From contig NZ_LT607803.1 of assembly GCF_900090195.1 (NCBI RefSeq), forward strand, positions 2,542,001-2,606,000: a stretch of DNA of 64,000 nucleotides, read 5' to 3'. Under the pieces are notes generated by a model. It was not told the DNA's origin, ran no database searches, and saw nothing but the letters and a program-made list of their open reading frames with translations. The number at the start of each line of letters is the position of its first letter. Positions within the stretch are counted from its first letter, which is position 1. This document shows positions 17,500-28,097 of this stretch, one piece after another. Source of the DNA: Variovorax sp. HW608 (GTDB lineage: Bacteria; Pseudomonadota; Gammaproteobacteria; Burkholderiales; Burkholderiaceae_C). Both the position numbers and the translations under genes were made by a program.

Positions 17500-18249
17500 T
17501 CAGAAGACCGAGCGCGCCGGTGCGCGTTTCGCACCAAGCTGGAGCATTTCCTCGCCCATCAGCGAGTGCCACGATGCGGTGCCCGCACCGAGGTCGATCA
17601 CGATGTGGGCGGGCACCGGCCCGATCTGCCGGCCCGGATTGAAGACCCAGGTGGTGCCGACACGGTCCGCCCAAGCGCCCTCGGGCTTGAATGGCGGCTC
17701 GTGCACATGTCCGGTGAGCACAAAGTCCGGCTGAAATTGCGCAATCCAGACAGCCACGTCGGCATCGCCGTAGTGGCGCCTGCCGGTCCAGCAGGTGGGC
17801 GAATCCACGGGCGGCCAGTGGTAGATCCAGACCCAGCGCGCGGGGCGGCGTTGCGCGTCGGCCGCCAGCTGCGCTTCGAGCGCGGCGCGGCCCACCGGGC
17901 CGTCCCACCAGGGGCAGACGGTGACCAGGGTGTCGCCGAGCTCCAGCGAATCGCCGTCGATCGCGATGCCGGTGCGGCGGCTCTCCGGCAGCCAGAGGGC
18001 GGCACGTTCGCCATGCCGGTCCGCACCCGTGAGGTCGTGATTGCCGGAAGCCACCACCAGCGAGCGGCCCGGCCTGGCCAGCGCGAAGTACCGCAGCAGC
18101 ACCACCGACTGCGTATCGAGCGACACCGGCGAACTCACGTCCATGTGATCGCCGGCCAGCACCACGAGGTCGAAGGACGGCGCCGAGCGCACCACCCAGT
18201 CGAACTGGGGCAGCGCGTAGTGGAGATCAGCGACGAGCAGGATGCGCAA
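17500..18249 (-). CDS. Calcineurin-like metallophosphoesterase
   Basis: A 249-residue metallophosphoesterase with the full metal-ligand series: DLHY (D-x-H) at residue 8, GDHMD near 34, SGNHDLTGADRH (GNHD) near 68, and TGHVHEPPF (G-H-x-H) near 182. Such enzymes hydrolyse phosphodiesters or phosphomonoesters; cyclic nucleotides are one possibility given the cNMP-binding proteins nearby, but the substrate is not determined. It lies 60 bases downstream of the response-regulator gene on the same strand, so it may be the third gene of the kinase-regulator operon. Confidence 0.87.
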   Translation of the reverse strand: MRILLVADLHYALPQFDWVVRSAPSFDLVVLAGDHMDVSSPVSLDTQSVVLLRYFALARPGRSLVVASGNHDLTGADRHGERAALWLPESRRTGIAIDGDSLELGDTLVTVCPWWDGPVGRAALEAQLAADAQRRPARWVWIYHWPPVDSPTCWTGRRHYGDADVAVWIAQFQPDFVLTGHVHEPPFKPEGAWADRVGTTWVFNPGRQIGPVPAHIVIDLGAGTASWHSLMGEEMLQLGAKRAPARSVF

Positions 18250-18309
18250 GGCGTGTCGATAAAGCGGCGTCCCCGGATGCGGGGACTCGATGCCTTCGCA
18301 AAGCAGCTT

Positions 18310-19080
18310 TCATTCCCAGCTCACATCCGCCGCGAACAGGTAGCCCGCCCCATACACCGTCTTGATCACCGAAGGATCGTGCGGGTCGGGCTCGACCTTG
18401 CGCCGCAGGCGCGAGATGCGCACGTCGATGCTGCGGTCGGTCGGCGCCAGGTCGCGCGAGCCGGTGAGCTGCTCGCGCGTGAGGATCTGGTGCGGGCGTT
18501 CGATGAAGGCGCGCAGCACCTGCATCTCGGCGGTGCCGACCTGGTGCTCGGCGCCGTCGGGCGCGCGCAGCAGGTTGGCCGCGCAATCGACGCGCCAGCC
18601 CAGAAAGCGCGCATAGCGACGCTTGCCCGGCGACTGCCCGGGCGCGAGGCTGCGCCGGCGCAGGATGCTGCGCACGCGCGCGACCAGTTCGCGCGCCTCG
18701 AAGGGCTTCACCACGTAGTCGTCGCCGCCCATCTCCAGCCCCATCACCCGGTCGGCCGGATGGCCGCGGCCGGTCAGGATCAGCACGCCCGCGTTCGAGG
18801 TCGCGGTGATGCGGCGCATGAGGTCGAAGCCATCCATGTCCGGCAGGCCGAGGTCGATGATGCAGAGGTCGGGCTTCTCCATCTGCAGGCGCCGCAGCGC
18901 CGCCGCGCCGCTGCCGAAGGTCTCGCAGTTGAAGCCGAACTCCTGCAGCGCCGAGATCACCAGCCGCGCGACGCCCGGGTCGTCCTCGACCACGTAGACC
19001 AGCGCGGGCGTGCCCGCGTCCTCGCCCGCGGCGCGATGCACCGTAGTGCCGGTGCCGGGGTGCTGCTCTCTTTCATTCAT
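18310..19080 (-). CDS. OmpR/PhoB-type response regulator
   Basis: A 256-residue two-component response regulator. The receiver (about residues 25-145) has the acidic pair in YVVEDDPG, the phospho-acceptor Asp in CIIDLGLPDMDG and the Lys in VVKPFEARELV. The C-terminal winged helix has LTREQLTGSRDLAPTDRSID and IKTVYGAGYLFA. It overlaps the hybrid kinase gene by ATGA, so it is the cognate partner. Because the operon is divergent from acsA and near actP, control of acetate uptake and activation is a natural hypothesis, but no binding site was identified. Confidence 0.92.
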   Translation of the reverse strand: MNEREQHPGTGTTVHRAAGEDAGTPALVYVVEDDPGVARLVISALQEFGFNCETFGSGAAALRRLQMEKPDLCIIDLGLPDMDGFDLMRRITATSNAGVLILTGRGHPADRVMGLEMGGDDYVVKPFEARELVARVRSILRRRSLAPGQSPGKRRYARFLGWRVDCAANLLRAPDGAEHQVGTAEMQVLRAFIERPHQILTREQLTGSRDLAPTDRSIDVRISRLRRKVEPDPHDPSVIKTVYGAGYLFAADVSWE

Positions 19081-21062
19081 GGCGGGGTTCCCTCCTCGAT
19101 GGCCCGGTCGAGTTGTTCCGAAGTGAAGGGCTTGGTCAGGAGCGGAATGCCCGGCAGCCGCGGCAGGTCGCCGGGCGCATTGCCGCTCATGAGGACCACC
19201 GCGCCGGCCCGCCCCTCTGTGCGCGCCGCCTGTGCGACCGCGCTGCCGTCGATCTCGCCGCCCAGCGCCACGTCCGACAGCAGGAGCGTGATGCCCGGCG
19301 TATTGGCCAGCAGCTTCAGCGCTTCGGCGCCGCTGTCGGCTTCGAGCACCACGTAGCCCAGCTCGAGCAGGCTGCGCCGGATCGCGCGCCGCACCTGCGC
19401 GTCATCGTCCACCAGGAGCGCGAGGCCGCGGTCGGCCGCGCGATGCGCGCCTGCGCCCGACTCGTCCGGCCCGGCGTCGGGCGCAGGCGGCTCGGCGGCC
19501 GGCAGCCAGACGGTCACCGTGGTGCCGCGCCCCGGCGCGCTGCGCACGTCGATCGCGCCGCCCGACTGCTTGATGAAGCCGTACACCACCGCCATGCCGA
19601 GGCCGGTGCCGCGCCCCGGGGCCTTGGTGGTGAAGAAGGGCTCGAACAGGTGGGCGAGCGTATATTCGTCCATGCCGCTGCCGTTGTCCTCCACCTCGAT
19701 GCGCACGCAGTCGCCTTCCGACAGTTGCAGCGGCGCCGCGACCGCCGCATCGATGTGGGCGGCGCGAGCGCGCAACGAGATGCGCGCGTCCGGGCCGCTG
19801 GCATCGCGCGCATTGAGCACCAGGTTGACCAGCGCCTGTTCGAGCAAGGTGGCGTCGATCCAGGTCCACAGCGGCGCATCGCCCACGTCCACTTCGAGCC
19901 GCAGGGTCTCGGGCAGCGAGCGCCGCACCAGCCGCGCCACCGTCTCGACCAGGGCGCCCACATGCACCGCCGCCGCCTGCAGGGGCTGGCGGCGCGCGAA
20001 GCTCAGGAGGCCGCGCACCAGGTCCGCCCCGCGCCGCGCGGCATCGAGCGCCGGCTGCACGTATTCGGGCAGCGCGGGATCGCCCGGCCGTTCTTCGGCG
20101 AGCGCGGCGAGGTTGCCGATCACCACCGTCAGGATGTTGTTGAAGTCGTGCGCGAGGCCGCCCGTCAGATGGCCCAGCGATTCGAGCTTGTGGGCGCGCG
20201 CGAGCAGGGCCTGCGAGCGTTTCTCCTCCGTGATGTCGAAGGTGAGCTCGAAACAGCCGGCGACGTCGCCGTCCGGACCGTGATCGGGGATCAGCGAGGT
20301 GCGCACCGCGCGGCGCCGGCCGTCGTGCGTCTGCAGTTCGTATTCGAAGCTGCGGGTCTCGCCCGCGAGCGCGCGCAGCACGTTGGGCTTGACCAGCGCA
20401 TACACCGACTCGCCCAGGAAACGCTTGGCGCTCACGCATTCGGGCCGCGCGGTGTCGACCTGGAACCAGTCGCGGTAGCCCCGGTTGAGGTAGGCGTAGA
20501 CGCGCCGGCGGTCGAAGTAGGCCACCAGCGCGGGGATCGAGTCCATGATGAGCCGCACGCGCTCCTCGCTGCGCTGGAGCTCGCCGGTGCGCGCCGCAAC
20601 CCGCGCTTCGAGCTCGGCGTTGTGGTCGCGGATGATCCGCTCGGCGCGGCGCTGCTCGGTCACGTCCTGGTAGATCGTGACGAAACCGTGCCCCGGCACC
20701 GGCTCGCCGCGGATGCGCAGCACGCGGCCGTTGGGCCGCACGCGCTCGATCTCGTGCGTGGCGAAGGTGCGCGCGGCCGCGACGCGCTGGGCCACCAGCG
20801 CATCGGGGTCGCCGGGGCCGTATTCGCCGCGGCGGGCGTTGTAGCCGATGAAGCTCTCGAACGGCGCGCCCAGGTAGGCCATCTCGTCCGGAAAGTCGAG
20901 CAGGCGCACGTAGGCCCTGTTCCAGGCCACCAGCCGCAGGTCGCGGTCGAAGATCGACAGGCCCTGGTCGACCAGGTCGAGGCCGGTCTGCAGGGTCAGG
21001 TAGCGCTCCAGCGGCGCCGGGGCCGCTGCGGGTTCGGCGACCGATGCGGCGCCGGCGCTCAT
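19077..21062 (-). CDS. Hybrid sensor histidine kinase with PAS domains and C-terminal receiver
   Basis: A 661-residue cytoplasmic sensor kinase without membrane segments. Two PAS-type sensor domains (about residues 20-140 and 165-285) precede the HisKA box LTGGLAHDFNNILTVVIGN (His near 305). A HATPase follows with N and G boxes (VEDNGSGMDEY, GRGTGLGMAVVYGFIKQSGG), then a receiver from about residue 535 (LLVDDDAQVRRAI). The ATG at 21062 has GGAGG seven bases upstream. The separate response regulator overlaps its stop by ATGA. PAS-only sensing suggests an internal metabolic signal. It is divergent from acsA across 223 bases. Confidence 0.92.
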   Translation of the reverse strand: MSAGAASVAEPAAAPAPLERYLTLQTGLDLVDQGLSIFDRDLRLVAWNRAYVRLLDFPDEMAYLGAPFESFIGYNARRGEYGPGDPDALVAQRVAAARTFATHEIERVRPNGRVLRIRGEPVPGHGFVTIYQDVTEQRRAERIIRDHNAELEARVAARTGELQRSEERVRLIMDSIPALVAYFDRRRVYAYLNRGYRDWFQVDTARPECVSAKRFLGESVYALVKPNVLRALAGETRSFEYELQTHDGRRRAVRTSLIPDHGPDGDVAGCFELTFDITEEKRSQALLARAHKLESLGHLTGGLAHDFNNILTVVIGNLAALAEERPGDPALPEYVQPALDAARRGADLVRGLLSFARRQPLQAAAVHVGALVETVARLVRRSLPETLRLEVDVGDAPLWTWIDATLLEQALVNLVLNARDASGPDARISLRARAAHIDAAVAAPLQLSEGDCVRIEVEDNGSGMDEYTLAHLFEPFFTTKAPGRGTGLGMAVVYGFIKQSGGAIDVRSAPGRGTTVTVWLPAAEPPAPDAGPDESGAGAHRAADRGLALLVDDDAQVRRAIRRSLLELGYVVLEADSGAEALKLLANTPGITLLLSDVALGGEIDGSAVAQAARTEGRAGAVVLMSGNAPGDLPRLPGIPLLTKPFTSEQLDRAIEEGTPP

Positions 21063-21285
21063 CGAGCGCCTCCGCGGCTGCAAACATTCGTCATGTTCTT
21101 GTGTGTCTCCTGAAAAGTTCGTGGGCCATCCTTCGGCTACCCATTCTTGAATTCTTGAGCACAAGACCGAGGGCAAGCATGACACGCATCAAGCGCCGCG
21201 CAAATGGTCCGGGCGGAAGCCAGGCCGGTTCCGGGGCCCTGATGCTGCCGGCCTGCCCGGGCCAAACGAACCTTCAGGAGCCGAC

Positions 21286-23268
<1,983 letters not shown>

Positions 23269-23279
23269 GCAGGTACAAC

Positions 23280-23303
23280 CGCCGCGCGCATCGGCGCGCG
23301 GCG
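23280..23303 (+). terminator. GC-rich hairpin after acsA
   Basis: A perfect 10-base-pair stem (CGCCGCGCGC with GCGCGCGGCG) and ATCG loop begins 12 bases after the acsA stop. Only two T residues follow, so it is a weak intrinsic terminator or an mRNA 3'-end stabiliser. Confidence 0.5.
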
Positions 23304-23379
23304 TTGGCCCTGACGGGCATCGACTGCTACGCTTGCGTTCGACGCTTCTGCCGAAGCACCCAACGAAGGGAACGCATTC

Positions 23380-24888
23380 ATGAGCATCAGCACGAACGAG
23401 CCCGTCCGTACGCAACCACCCGCCGCAGCGGCGGCGCCCAAGCCGGTCCCGTGGGGCCTCTACATCGCCGCGGCCGCGATGCTCGCGGTGCTGGCCCTGC
23501 CGCTGCCCGAGGGCCTGCCGGTCGCCGGGCACCGCATGCTGGCGATCCTCGTCTTCGCCGTCATTGTCTGGATCAGCGAAGCGGTGAGCTACGAGGCCAG
23601 CGCGATCATGATCACCTCGCTGATGGCCGCGCTGATCGGCCTCGCGCCCAAGGTGGACGCGCCTTCGGCGAGCTACGGCACCGGCGCGGCGCTGGGCATG
23701 GCGCTGGCGGGCTTTTCGAGCACCGCGCTGGCGCTGGTCGGCGCCGCGCTGTGCATCGCGGCCGCAATGACCATCACCGGGCTGGACCGGCGCATCGCGC
23801 TGGTCACGCTGTCCACCATCGGCACCAGCACGCGGCGCATCCTGATCGGCAGCATCGTGGTCACGATCGTGCTGTCGCTCGTGGTGCCGAGCGCCACCGC
23901 GCGCAGCGCCTGCGTGGTGCCGATCATGATGGGCGTGATCGTGGCCTTCGGCGTCGACAAGCGCTCCAACATCGCGGCCGGCATCATGATCATGGTCGCG
24001 CAGGCCACGAGCGTGTGGAACGTCGGCATCCAGACCGCCGCCGCGCAGAACCTGCTGACCGTCGGCTTCATGGACAAGCTGCTCGGCGAGCGCGTGAGCT
24101 GGATCCAGTGGCTGGTCGCCGGTGCGCCCTGGGCGATCGTGATGTCGATCGTGCTGTACTTCATGGTGCGCTGGCTGCTGCCGCCCGAATCCGAATCCAT
24201 CGCCGGCGGCAAGGAAGCGGTGCAGCGCGAGCTGGCCGCGCTCGGGCCCATGACCGGGCCGCAGAAGCGGCTCGCGGCGGTGTCGATCGGCCTGCTGCTC
24301 TTCTGGGCCACCGAAGGCAAGCTGCACGACTTCGACACCGCATCGGTCACCTACGTCGGGCTCGTGATCCTCATGCTGCCGCGTGTCGGTGTGATGGACT
24401 GGAAGACACTGCAGGGCCGCATCCCATGGGGCACGCTGATCGTCTTCGGCGTCGGAATCAGCCTCGGCACCGCGCTCCTGACCACGCAGGCGGGCCAGTG
24501 GCTGGGCCGCTTCGTGGTCGCGCATTCGGGGCTCGCCACGCAGGGGCCGGTGGTGGTGTTCGCGATCCTCGCGGCCTTCCTGATCCTGATCCACCTCGGC
24601 TTCGCGAGCGCGACCGCGCTCACCGCGGCGCTGCTGCCGATCCTGATCTCGGTGCTGCAGACCCTGCCCGGCGACATCCACAAGGTCGGCATGACGATGC
24701 TGCTCGGCTTCACGGTGAGTTTCGGCTTCATCCTGCCGATCAACGCACCGCAGAACATGGTGTGCCTCGGCACCGAGACCTTCAACGGCAAGCAGTTCGC
24801 GCGCGTGGGCATTCCGGTCACGGTGATCGGCTACCTGTTGATGCTGCTGTTCGCGGTGACCTACTGGCGCTGGCTCGGCTGGACCTGA
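23380..24888 (+). CDS. DASS/SLC13-type dicarboxylate (anion) transporter
   Basis: A 502-residue polytopic membrane protein of the divalent anion:sodium symporter (SLC13/CitT-like) family, with about 12-13 hydrophobic segments. The family's first motif region is VIVWISEAVSYEASAIMITS near residue 62, and LSLVVPSATARSACVVPIMM near 167 carries the substrate-site S-x-T-like element. The N-terminus is a Pro/Ala-rich cytoplasmic leader. It imports di- or tricarboxylates or related acids. It is followed 12 bases later by an Ldh-type dehydrogenase gene, so the imported acid may be a 2-hydroxy acid such as malate, lactate or a sulfonated analogue; that is inference from context. Confidence 0.88.
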   Translation: MSISTNEPVRTQPPAAAAAPKPVPWGLYIAAAAMLAVLALPLPEGLPVAGHRMLAILVFAVIVWISEAVSYEASAIMITSLMAALIGLAPKVDAPSASYGTGAALGMALAGFSSTALALVGAALCIAAAMTITGLDRRIALVTLSTIGTSTRRILIGSIVVTIVLSLVVPSATARSACVVPIMMGVIVAFGVDKRSNIAAGIMIMVAQATSVWNVGIQTAAAQNLLTVGFMDKLLGERVSWIQWLVAGAPWAIVMSIVLYFMVRWLLPPESESIAGGKEAVQRELAALGPMTGPQKRLAAVSIGLLLFWATEGKLHDFDTASVTYVGLVILMLPRVGVMDWKTLQGRIPWGTLIVFGVGISLGTALLTTQAGQWLGRFVVAHSGLATQGPVVVFAILAAFLILIHLGFASATALTAALLPILISVLQTLPGDIHKVGMTMLLGFTVSFGFILPINAPQNMVCLGTETFNGKQFARVGIPVTVIGYLLMLLFAVTYWRWLGWT

Positions 24889-24900
24889 CGGAGCATCGGA

Positions 24901-25953
24901 ATGATCATGTCCCTCGACGACGCCCGCGCGCTCGGCGCGGGGATCCTCGCGGCGCAGGGCGTGCCGCATGACATTGCAGCCGACGTGGCGGAGCATCTCG
25001 TCGAATCCGACCGCTGCGGCTATACCAGCCATGGGCTCTCGATCCTGCCGAGCTACCGCAAGTCGATGCAGGGCGGGCATCTGCAGGGCGACGGGCGCGC
25101 GACATGCATCGCGGACCGCGGCGGCCTGCTGATGTACGACGGCCAGGGCGGCTTCGGCCAGCACGTGGGCAAGGTCGTGATGCAGGCCGGCATCGAGCGC
25201 GTGAAGCAGACCGCCCATTGCATCCTCACCATCCGGAATTCGCACCACCTCGGGCGCATGGGGCACTACGGCGAGATGGCCGCGGCGGCCGGCTATGTGC
25301 TCCTGAGCTTCACCAACGTGATCAACCGCCCGCCGATGGTCGCGCCCTACGGCGGCAAGGTCGCGCGCCTGACGACCAATCCGGTCTGCTTCGCCGGCCC
25401 GATGCCCAATGGCCGTCCGCCGCTGGTGGTCGACATCGCGACCAGTGCGGTCGCCTTCAACAAGACGCGCGTGGCGGCCGAGAAAGGCGAGCCGCTGCCC
25501 GAAGGCTGCCTCATCGATGCCAACGGCCTGCCCACCACCGATGCCTCGGTGATGTTCGCCGACCCGCCGGGCGCGATCCTGCCCTTCGGCGCGCACAAGG
25601 GCTATGCGCTCGGCGTGGTGGCCGAGCTGCTGGCGGGCGTGCTCTCCGGCGGCGGCACGATCCAGCCCGAGAACCCGAGCGACGGCATGGCGGTCAACAA
25701 CATGTTCGCGGTGCTGATCGATCCCGCGATGGAGTTCGGCCTCGAATGGAAGACCGCCGAAGTCGAGGGTTTCCTGAACTACCTGCACGACACGCCGCCC
25801 GCGCCCGGCTTCGATCGCGTGCAGTACCCGGGCGAATACGAAGCGCAGAACCGCGAGCGCAATGCCACGCACCTGGAGCTCGCGCCGGCGATCTGGCGCT
25901 CGCTTGCAGGGCTCGCGGAATCGCTCGGCGTGACGGTGCCGACCGAGGCCTGA
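24901..25953 (+). CDS. Ldh family malate/L-lactate-type NAD(P)-dependent dehydrogenase
   Basis: A 350-residue member of the malate/lactate dehydrogenase family II (YbiC/AllD/ComC-like), distinct from the Rossmann type. Motifs include SDRCGYTSHGLSILPSY near residue 37, NSHHLGRMGHYGEMAAAAGY near 112 and PFGAHKGYALGVVAELLAG near 222. It oxidises 2-hydroxy acids to 2-oxo acids or the reverse, with NAD(P). GGAG at 24890 suits the ATG at 24901 better than the one at 24907. It forms an operon with the preceding transporter gene. The exact substrate cannot be read. Confidence 0.9.
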   Translation: MIMSLDDARALGAGILAAQGVPHDIAADVAEHLVESDRCGYTSHGLSILPSYRKSMQGGHLQGDGRATCIADRGGLLMYDGQGGFGQHVGKVVMQAGIERVKQTAHCILTIRNSHHLGRMGHYGEMAAAAGYVLLSFTNVINRPPMVAPYGGKVARLTTNPVCFAGPMPNGRPPLVVDIATSAVAFNKTRVAAEKGEPLPEGCLIDANGLPTTDASVMFADPPGAILPFGAHKGYALGVVAELLAGVLSGGGTIQPENPSDGMAVNNMFAVLIDPAMEFGLEWKTAEVEGFLNYLHDTPPAPGFDRVQYPGEYEAQNRERNATHLELAPAIWRSLAGLAESLGVTVPTEA

Positions 25954-25957
25954 CGGG

Positions 25958-26935
25958 CTACATCTGCGCCTCGCAAGCGACGGTGCACTTGCCGTCGGCG
26001 TTGAACTCCATCGTGCGTCCCGACAAGGGTACGTAGGCCGGCATGTTCAACGCCTTGAGGAAGGCCTCGGTCTTGCTTCCCGGCCGGACCTTGCCGCGCA
26101 CCGTGCCGACCTCGTTGGCGTGCGAGGCGATCACCGACGCCGGCTTCACCAGCTCGTTCATGATGAAGGCCGATTCCTGCGGCCCGGTCGTGAAGCCGTC
26201 GCCCATGTTCATCACCGCGAGCCTGGCGTGGTAGTAGTCGCGCACCACGCGCTCCTGGTCGGCGACGATGCCGGTATCGCCCGACAGGTACGCCACCAGG
26301 CCGTTGCTGAAGCGCAGCACATAACCTGTCGCGAGGCCCACGTCGCCAGCGATGCCCGCTTCCTTCATCGACTTGCCGAGCTCGCCGCCGATGTAGTCGG
26401 GATCAACGCCGTTGCTGTGCAGCGCGCTGACCGTCGCGATGCGCACGCCACTGACGGTCACGCTGCCGCCGAAGCGCGCGAGCATCGAATCGGCCGGACT
26501 GCCGCCGTTGGCCTTGAGCTTGGCCGCGAAGAAAGGCGGCATTTCGCTGCCGGTGACGATCTTCGATTTCTTCGCCAGCGCGATCTCGACCGCGAGCGTA
26601 TTGGGCAGCGCCGACACCGACATGTCCGGTGCCTCGCAGCTGCCCGAGTTCGGCGCCTTGTTGTGCGCGTTGCCGACGTGATCGCCGTGCATGTGGCTCA
26701 CGAGGATGATGTCGATCTTGCCCAGCCGCGGGTCCGACGCGCCCGCCACGGTGCGGCCCGGGTCGTAGAGGATGCGCGTGCCGTTGGGGTCCTCGAAGAT
26801 CAGTGCGCGGTCCTGCGGGCAGAACTCGCCGTCGATGCCGCCCAGTGGCGTCACCTTCACGTTCTGCGCCACGGCGGGCAGGGCCAGGGCGGCAAGCGCC
26901 GCGCCGATGGCGGCCAGTCGATTCAGTCGCTTCAT
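25958..26935 (-). CDS. Exported metallo-beta-lactamase-fold hydrolase
   Basis: A 325-residue protein with a cleavable signal peptide (residues 1-24, ending LPAVAQ), so probably periplasmic. The metal motif H-x-H-x-D-H appears as SHMHGDHVGNAHN near residue 82; further metal ligands are likely in YLSGDTGI and the late SHANEVG. It resembles the UlaG/L-ascorbate-6-phosphate-lactonase-like MBL hydrolases (Lactamase_B_2), usually of unknown substrate. It sits 57 bases downstream of the decarboxylating dehydrogenase gene and may be the last gene of the PrpD operon. It converges with the Ldh gene, ending four bases from it. Confidence 0.85.
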   Translation of the reverse strand: MKRLNRLAAIGAALAALALPAVAQNVKVTPLGGIDGEFCPQDRALIFEDPNGTRILYDPGRTVAGASDPRLGKIDIILVSHMHGDHVGNAHNKAPNSGSCEAPDMSVSALPNTLAVEIALAKKSKIVTGSEMPPFFAAKLKANGGSPADSMLARFGGSVTVSGVRIATVSALHSNGVDPDYIGGELGKSMKEAGIAGDVGLATGYVLRFSNGLVAYLSGDTGIVADQERVVRDYYHARLAVMNMGDGFTTGPQESAFIMNELVKPASVIASHANEVGTVRGKVRPGSKTEAFLKALNMPAYVPLSGRTMEFNADGKCTVACEAQM

Positions 26936-26992
26936 GGAATCTCCATCAACAGGGTTGCAGGAAAGGGTTGTTTCCGCCGGTAGGCCGGGACC

Positions 26993-28072
26993 TCAGACGT
27001 GGAGGTTCTTCAGCACGGCCCGCGTGAACGACGCCGTGTTGCCGGTGCCCCGGATATCCCCGGTCCGCGCCTGCCGGTCGGCAAGCGCGGCGGTGGTCGC
27101 CTTCGACATCGATGCGCCCATGCGCACCGCGCCCTCGTTGCGGCGGCTGTGGCCCAGCCACTCGAACATCATGCGGGTCGATTCGATCATCGCGTAGGGG
27201 TTGGCGATGCCCTGCCCGGCGATGTCAGGCGCCGAGCCGTGCGTGGCCTGCGCCATCGCGACGTCACCGTCGCCGATGCACAGCCCCGGCGCCATGTCGA
27301 GACCGCCGACCAGTCCCGCCGCCTCGTCGGAGAGGATGTCGCCGAACATGTTGGTCGTCACCACCACGTCGAAGCTCTGCGGATCGCGCACCAGCCGCAT
27401 CGCGAAGGTGTCGACGATCACGTCGTCCACGCGCACGTCCGGGTACTCGGCCGCGAGCTTGCGGCACTCCTCGACGAACATGCCGCAACCCAGCTTGAAG
27501 ACCGTGTCCTTGTGCACGTAGGTCAGGTGCCCGCGCCGCTGCCGCGCGAGCTCGAAGGCGGCGCGCGCGACGCGCCGGCTGCCCGCGCGGGTGATCACGC
27601 GCACCGAGAGCGTCACGTCGTCGGTGGGCCGGAACTCGCCCGAACCCGCGACCATGTTGCGGTCGGGCTGGAAGCCCTCGTTGTTCTCGCGCACGATCAC
27701 GAGGTCGACGCCGTCGTGCAGGCAGCCGATGCCCGGATACGAGCGCGTCGGCCGCACGTTGGCGAACAGGTTGAAGTTCTTGCGCAGGATCGGATGCGGG
27801 TTGATCGCGTCCGGCACCTTGGGATAGGCACGGTGCCCGATGGGGCCGAGGATCCAGCCGTCGAGCGTCTGCAGCGTCTCCATGGTCCTGGGCGGCAGCG
27901 TGTGCCCATGCGTTTCGAGCGCGCGCGCGCCGATGGGCAGCGGATGCCAGTCGATCTGCACGCCATGGAGTTCGGCGGCGGCGCGCGCGATGTCGACCGA
28001 TGCGGGGACGATCTCGTGGCCGATGTCGTCGCCGTTGAGGATGCCGATGCGAAGGGGTGCGGGTCGTGTCAC
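26993..28072 (-). CDS. Isocitrate/isopropylmalate/tartrate dehydrogenase-family enzyme
   Basis: A 359-residue beta-decarboxylating NAD(P)-dependent dehydrogenase. It has the substrate-binding Arg/Tyr region NLFANVRPTRSYPGIG near residue 89, VIVRENNEGFQ, the Lys in YVHKDTVFKLG, and the metal-binding FGDILSDEAAGLVGGLDMAP near 238 with HGSAPDIAGQGIANP. A GTG at 28072 is used because it gives family length; a GTG at 28108 would overlap the stop of the PrpD gene. It oxidises and decarboxylates a malate-like 2-hydroxy acid. The MmgE/PrpD gene directly upstream suggests that both act on one branched or substituted di- or tricarboxylate. Confidence 0.88.
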   Translation of the reverse strand: MTRPAPLRIGILNGDDIGHEIVPASVDIARAAAELHGVQIDWHPLPIGARALETHGHTLPPRTMETLQTLDGWILGPIGHRAYPKVPDAINPHPILRKNFNLFANVRPTRSYPGIGCLHDGVDLVIVRENNEGFQPDRNMVAGSGEFRPTDDVTLSVRVITRAGSRRVARAAFELARQRRGHLTYVHKDTVFKLGCGMFVEECRKLAAEYPDVRVDDVIVDTFAMRLVRDPQSFDVVVTTNMFGDILSDEAAGLVGGLDMAPGLCIGDGDVAMAQATHGSAPDIAGQGIANPYAMIESTRMMFEWLGHSRRNEGAVRMGASMSKATTAALADRQARTGDIRGTGNTASFTRAVLKNLHV

Positions 28073-28097
28073 GGCTGGTCTCGAAGAAGTGGATTCA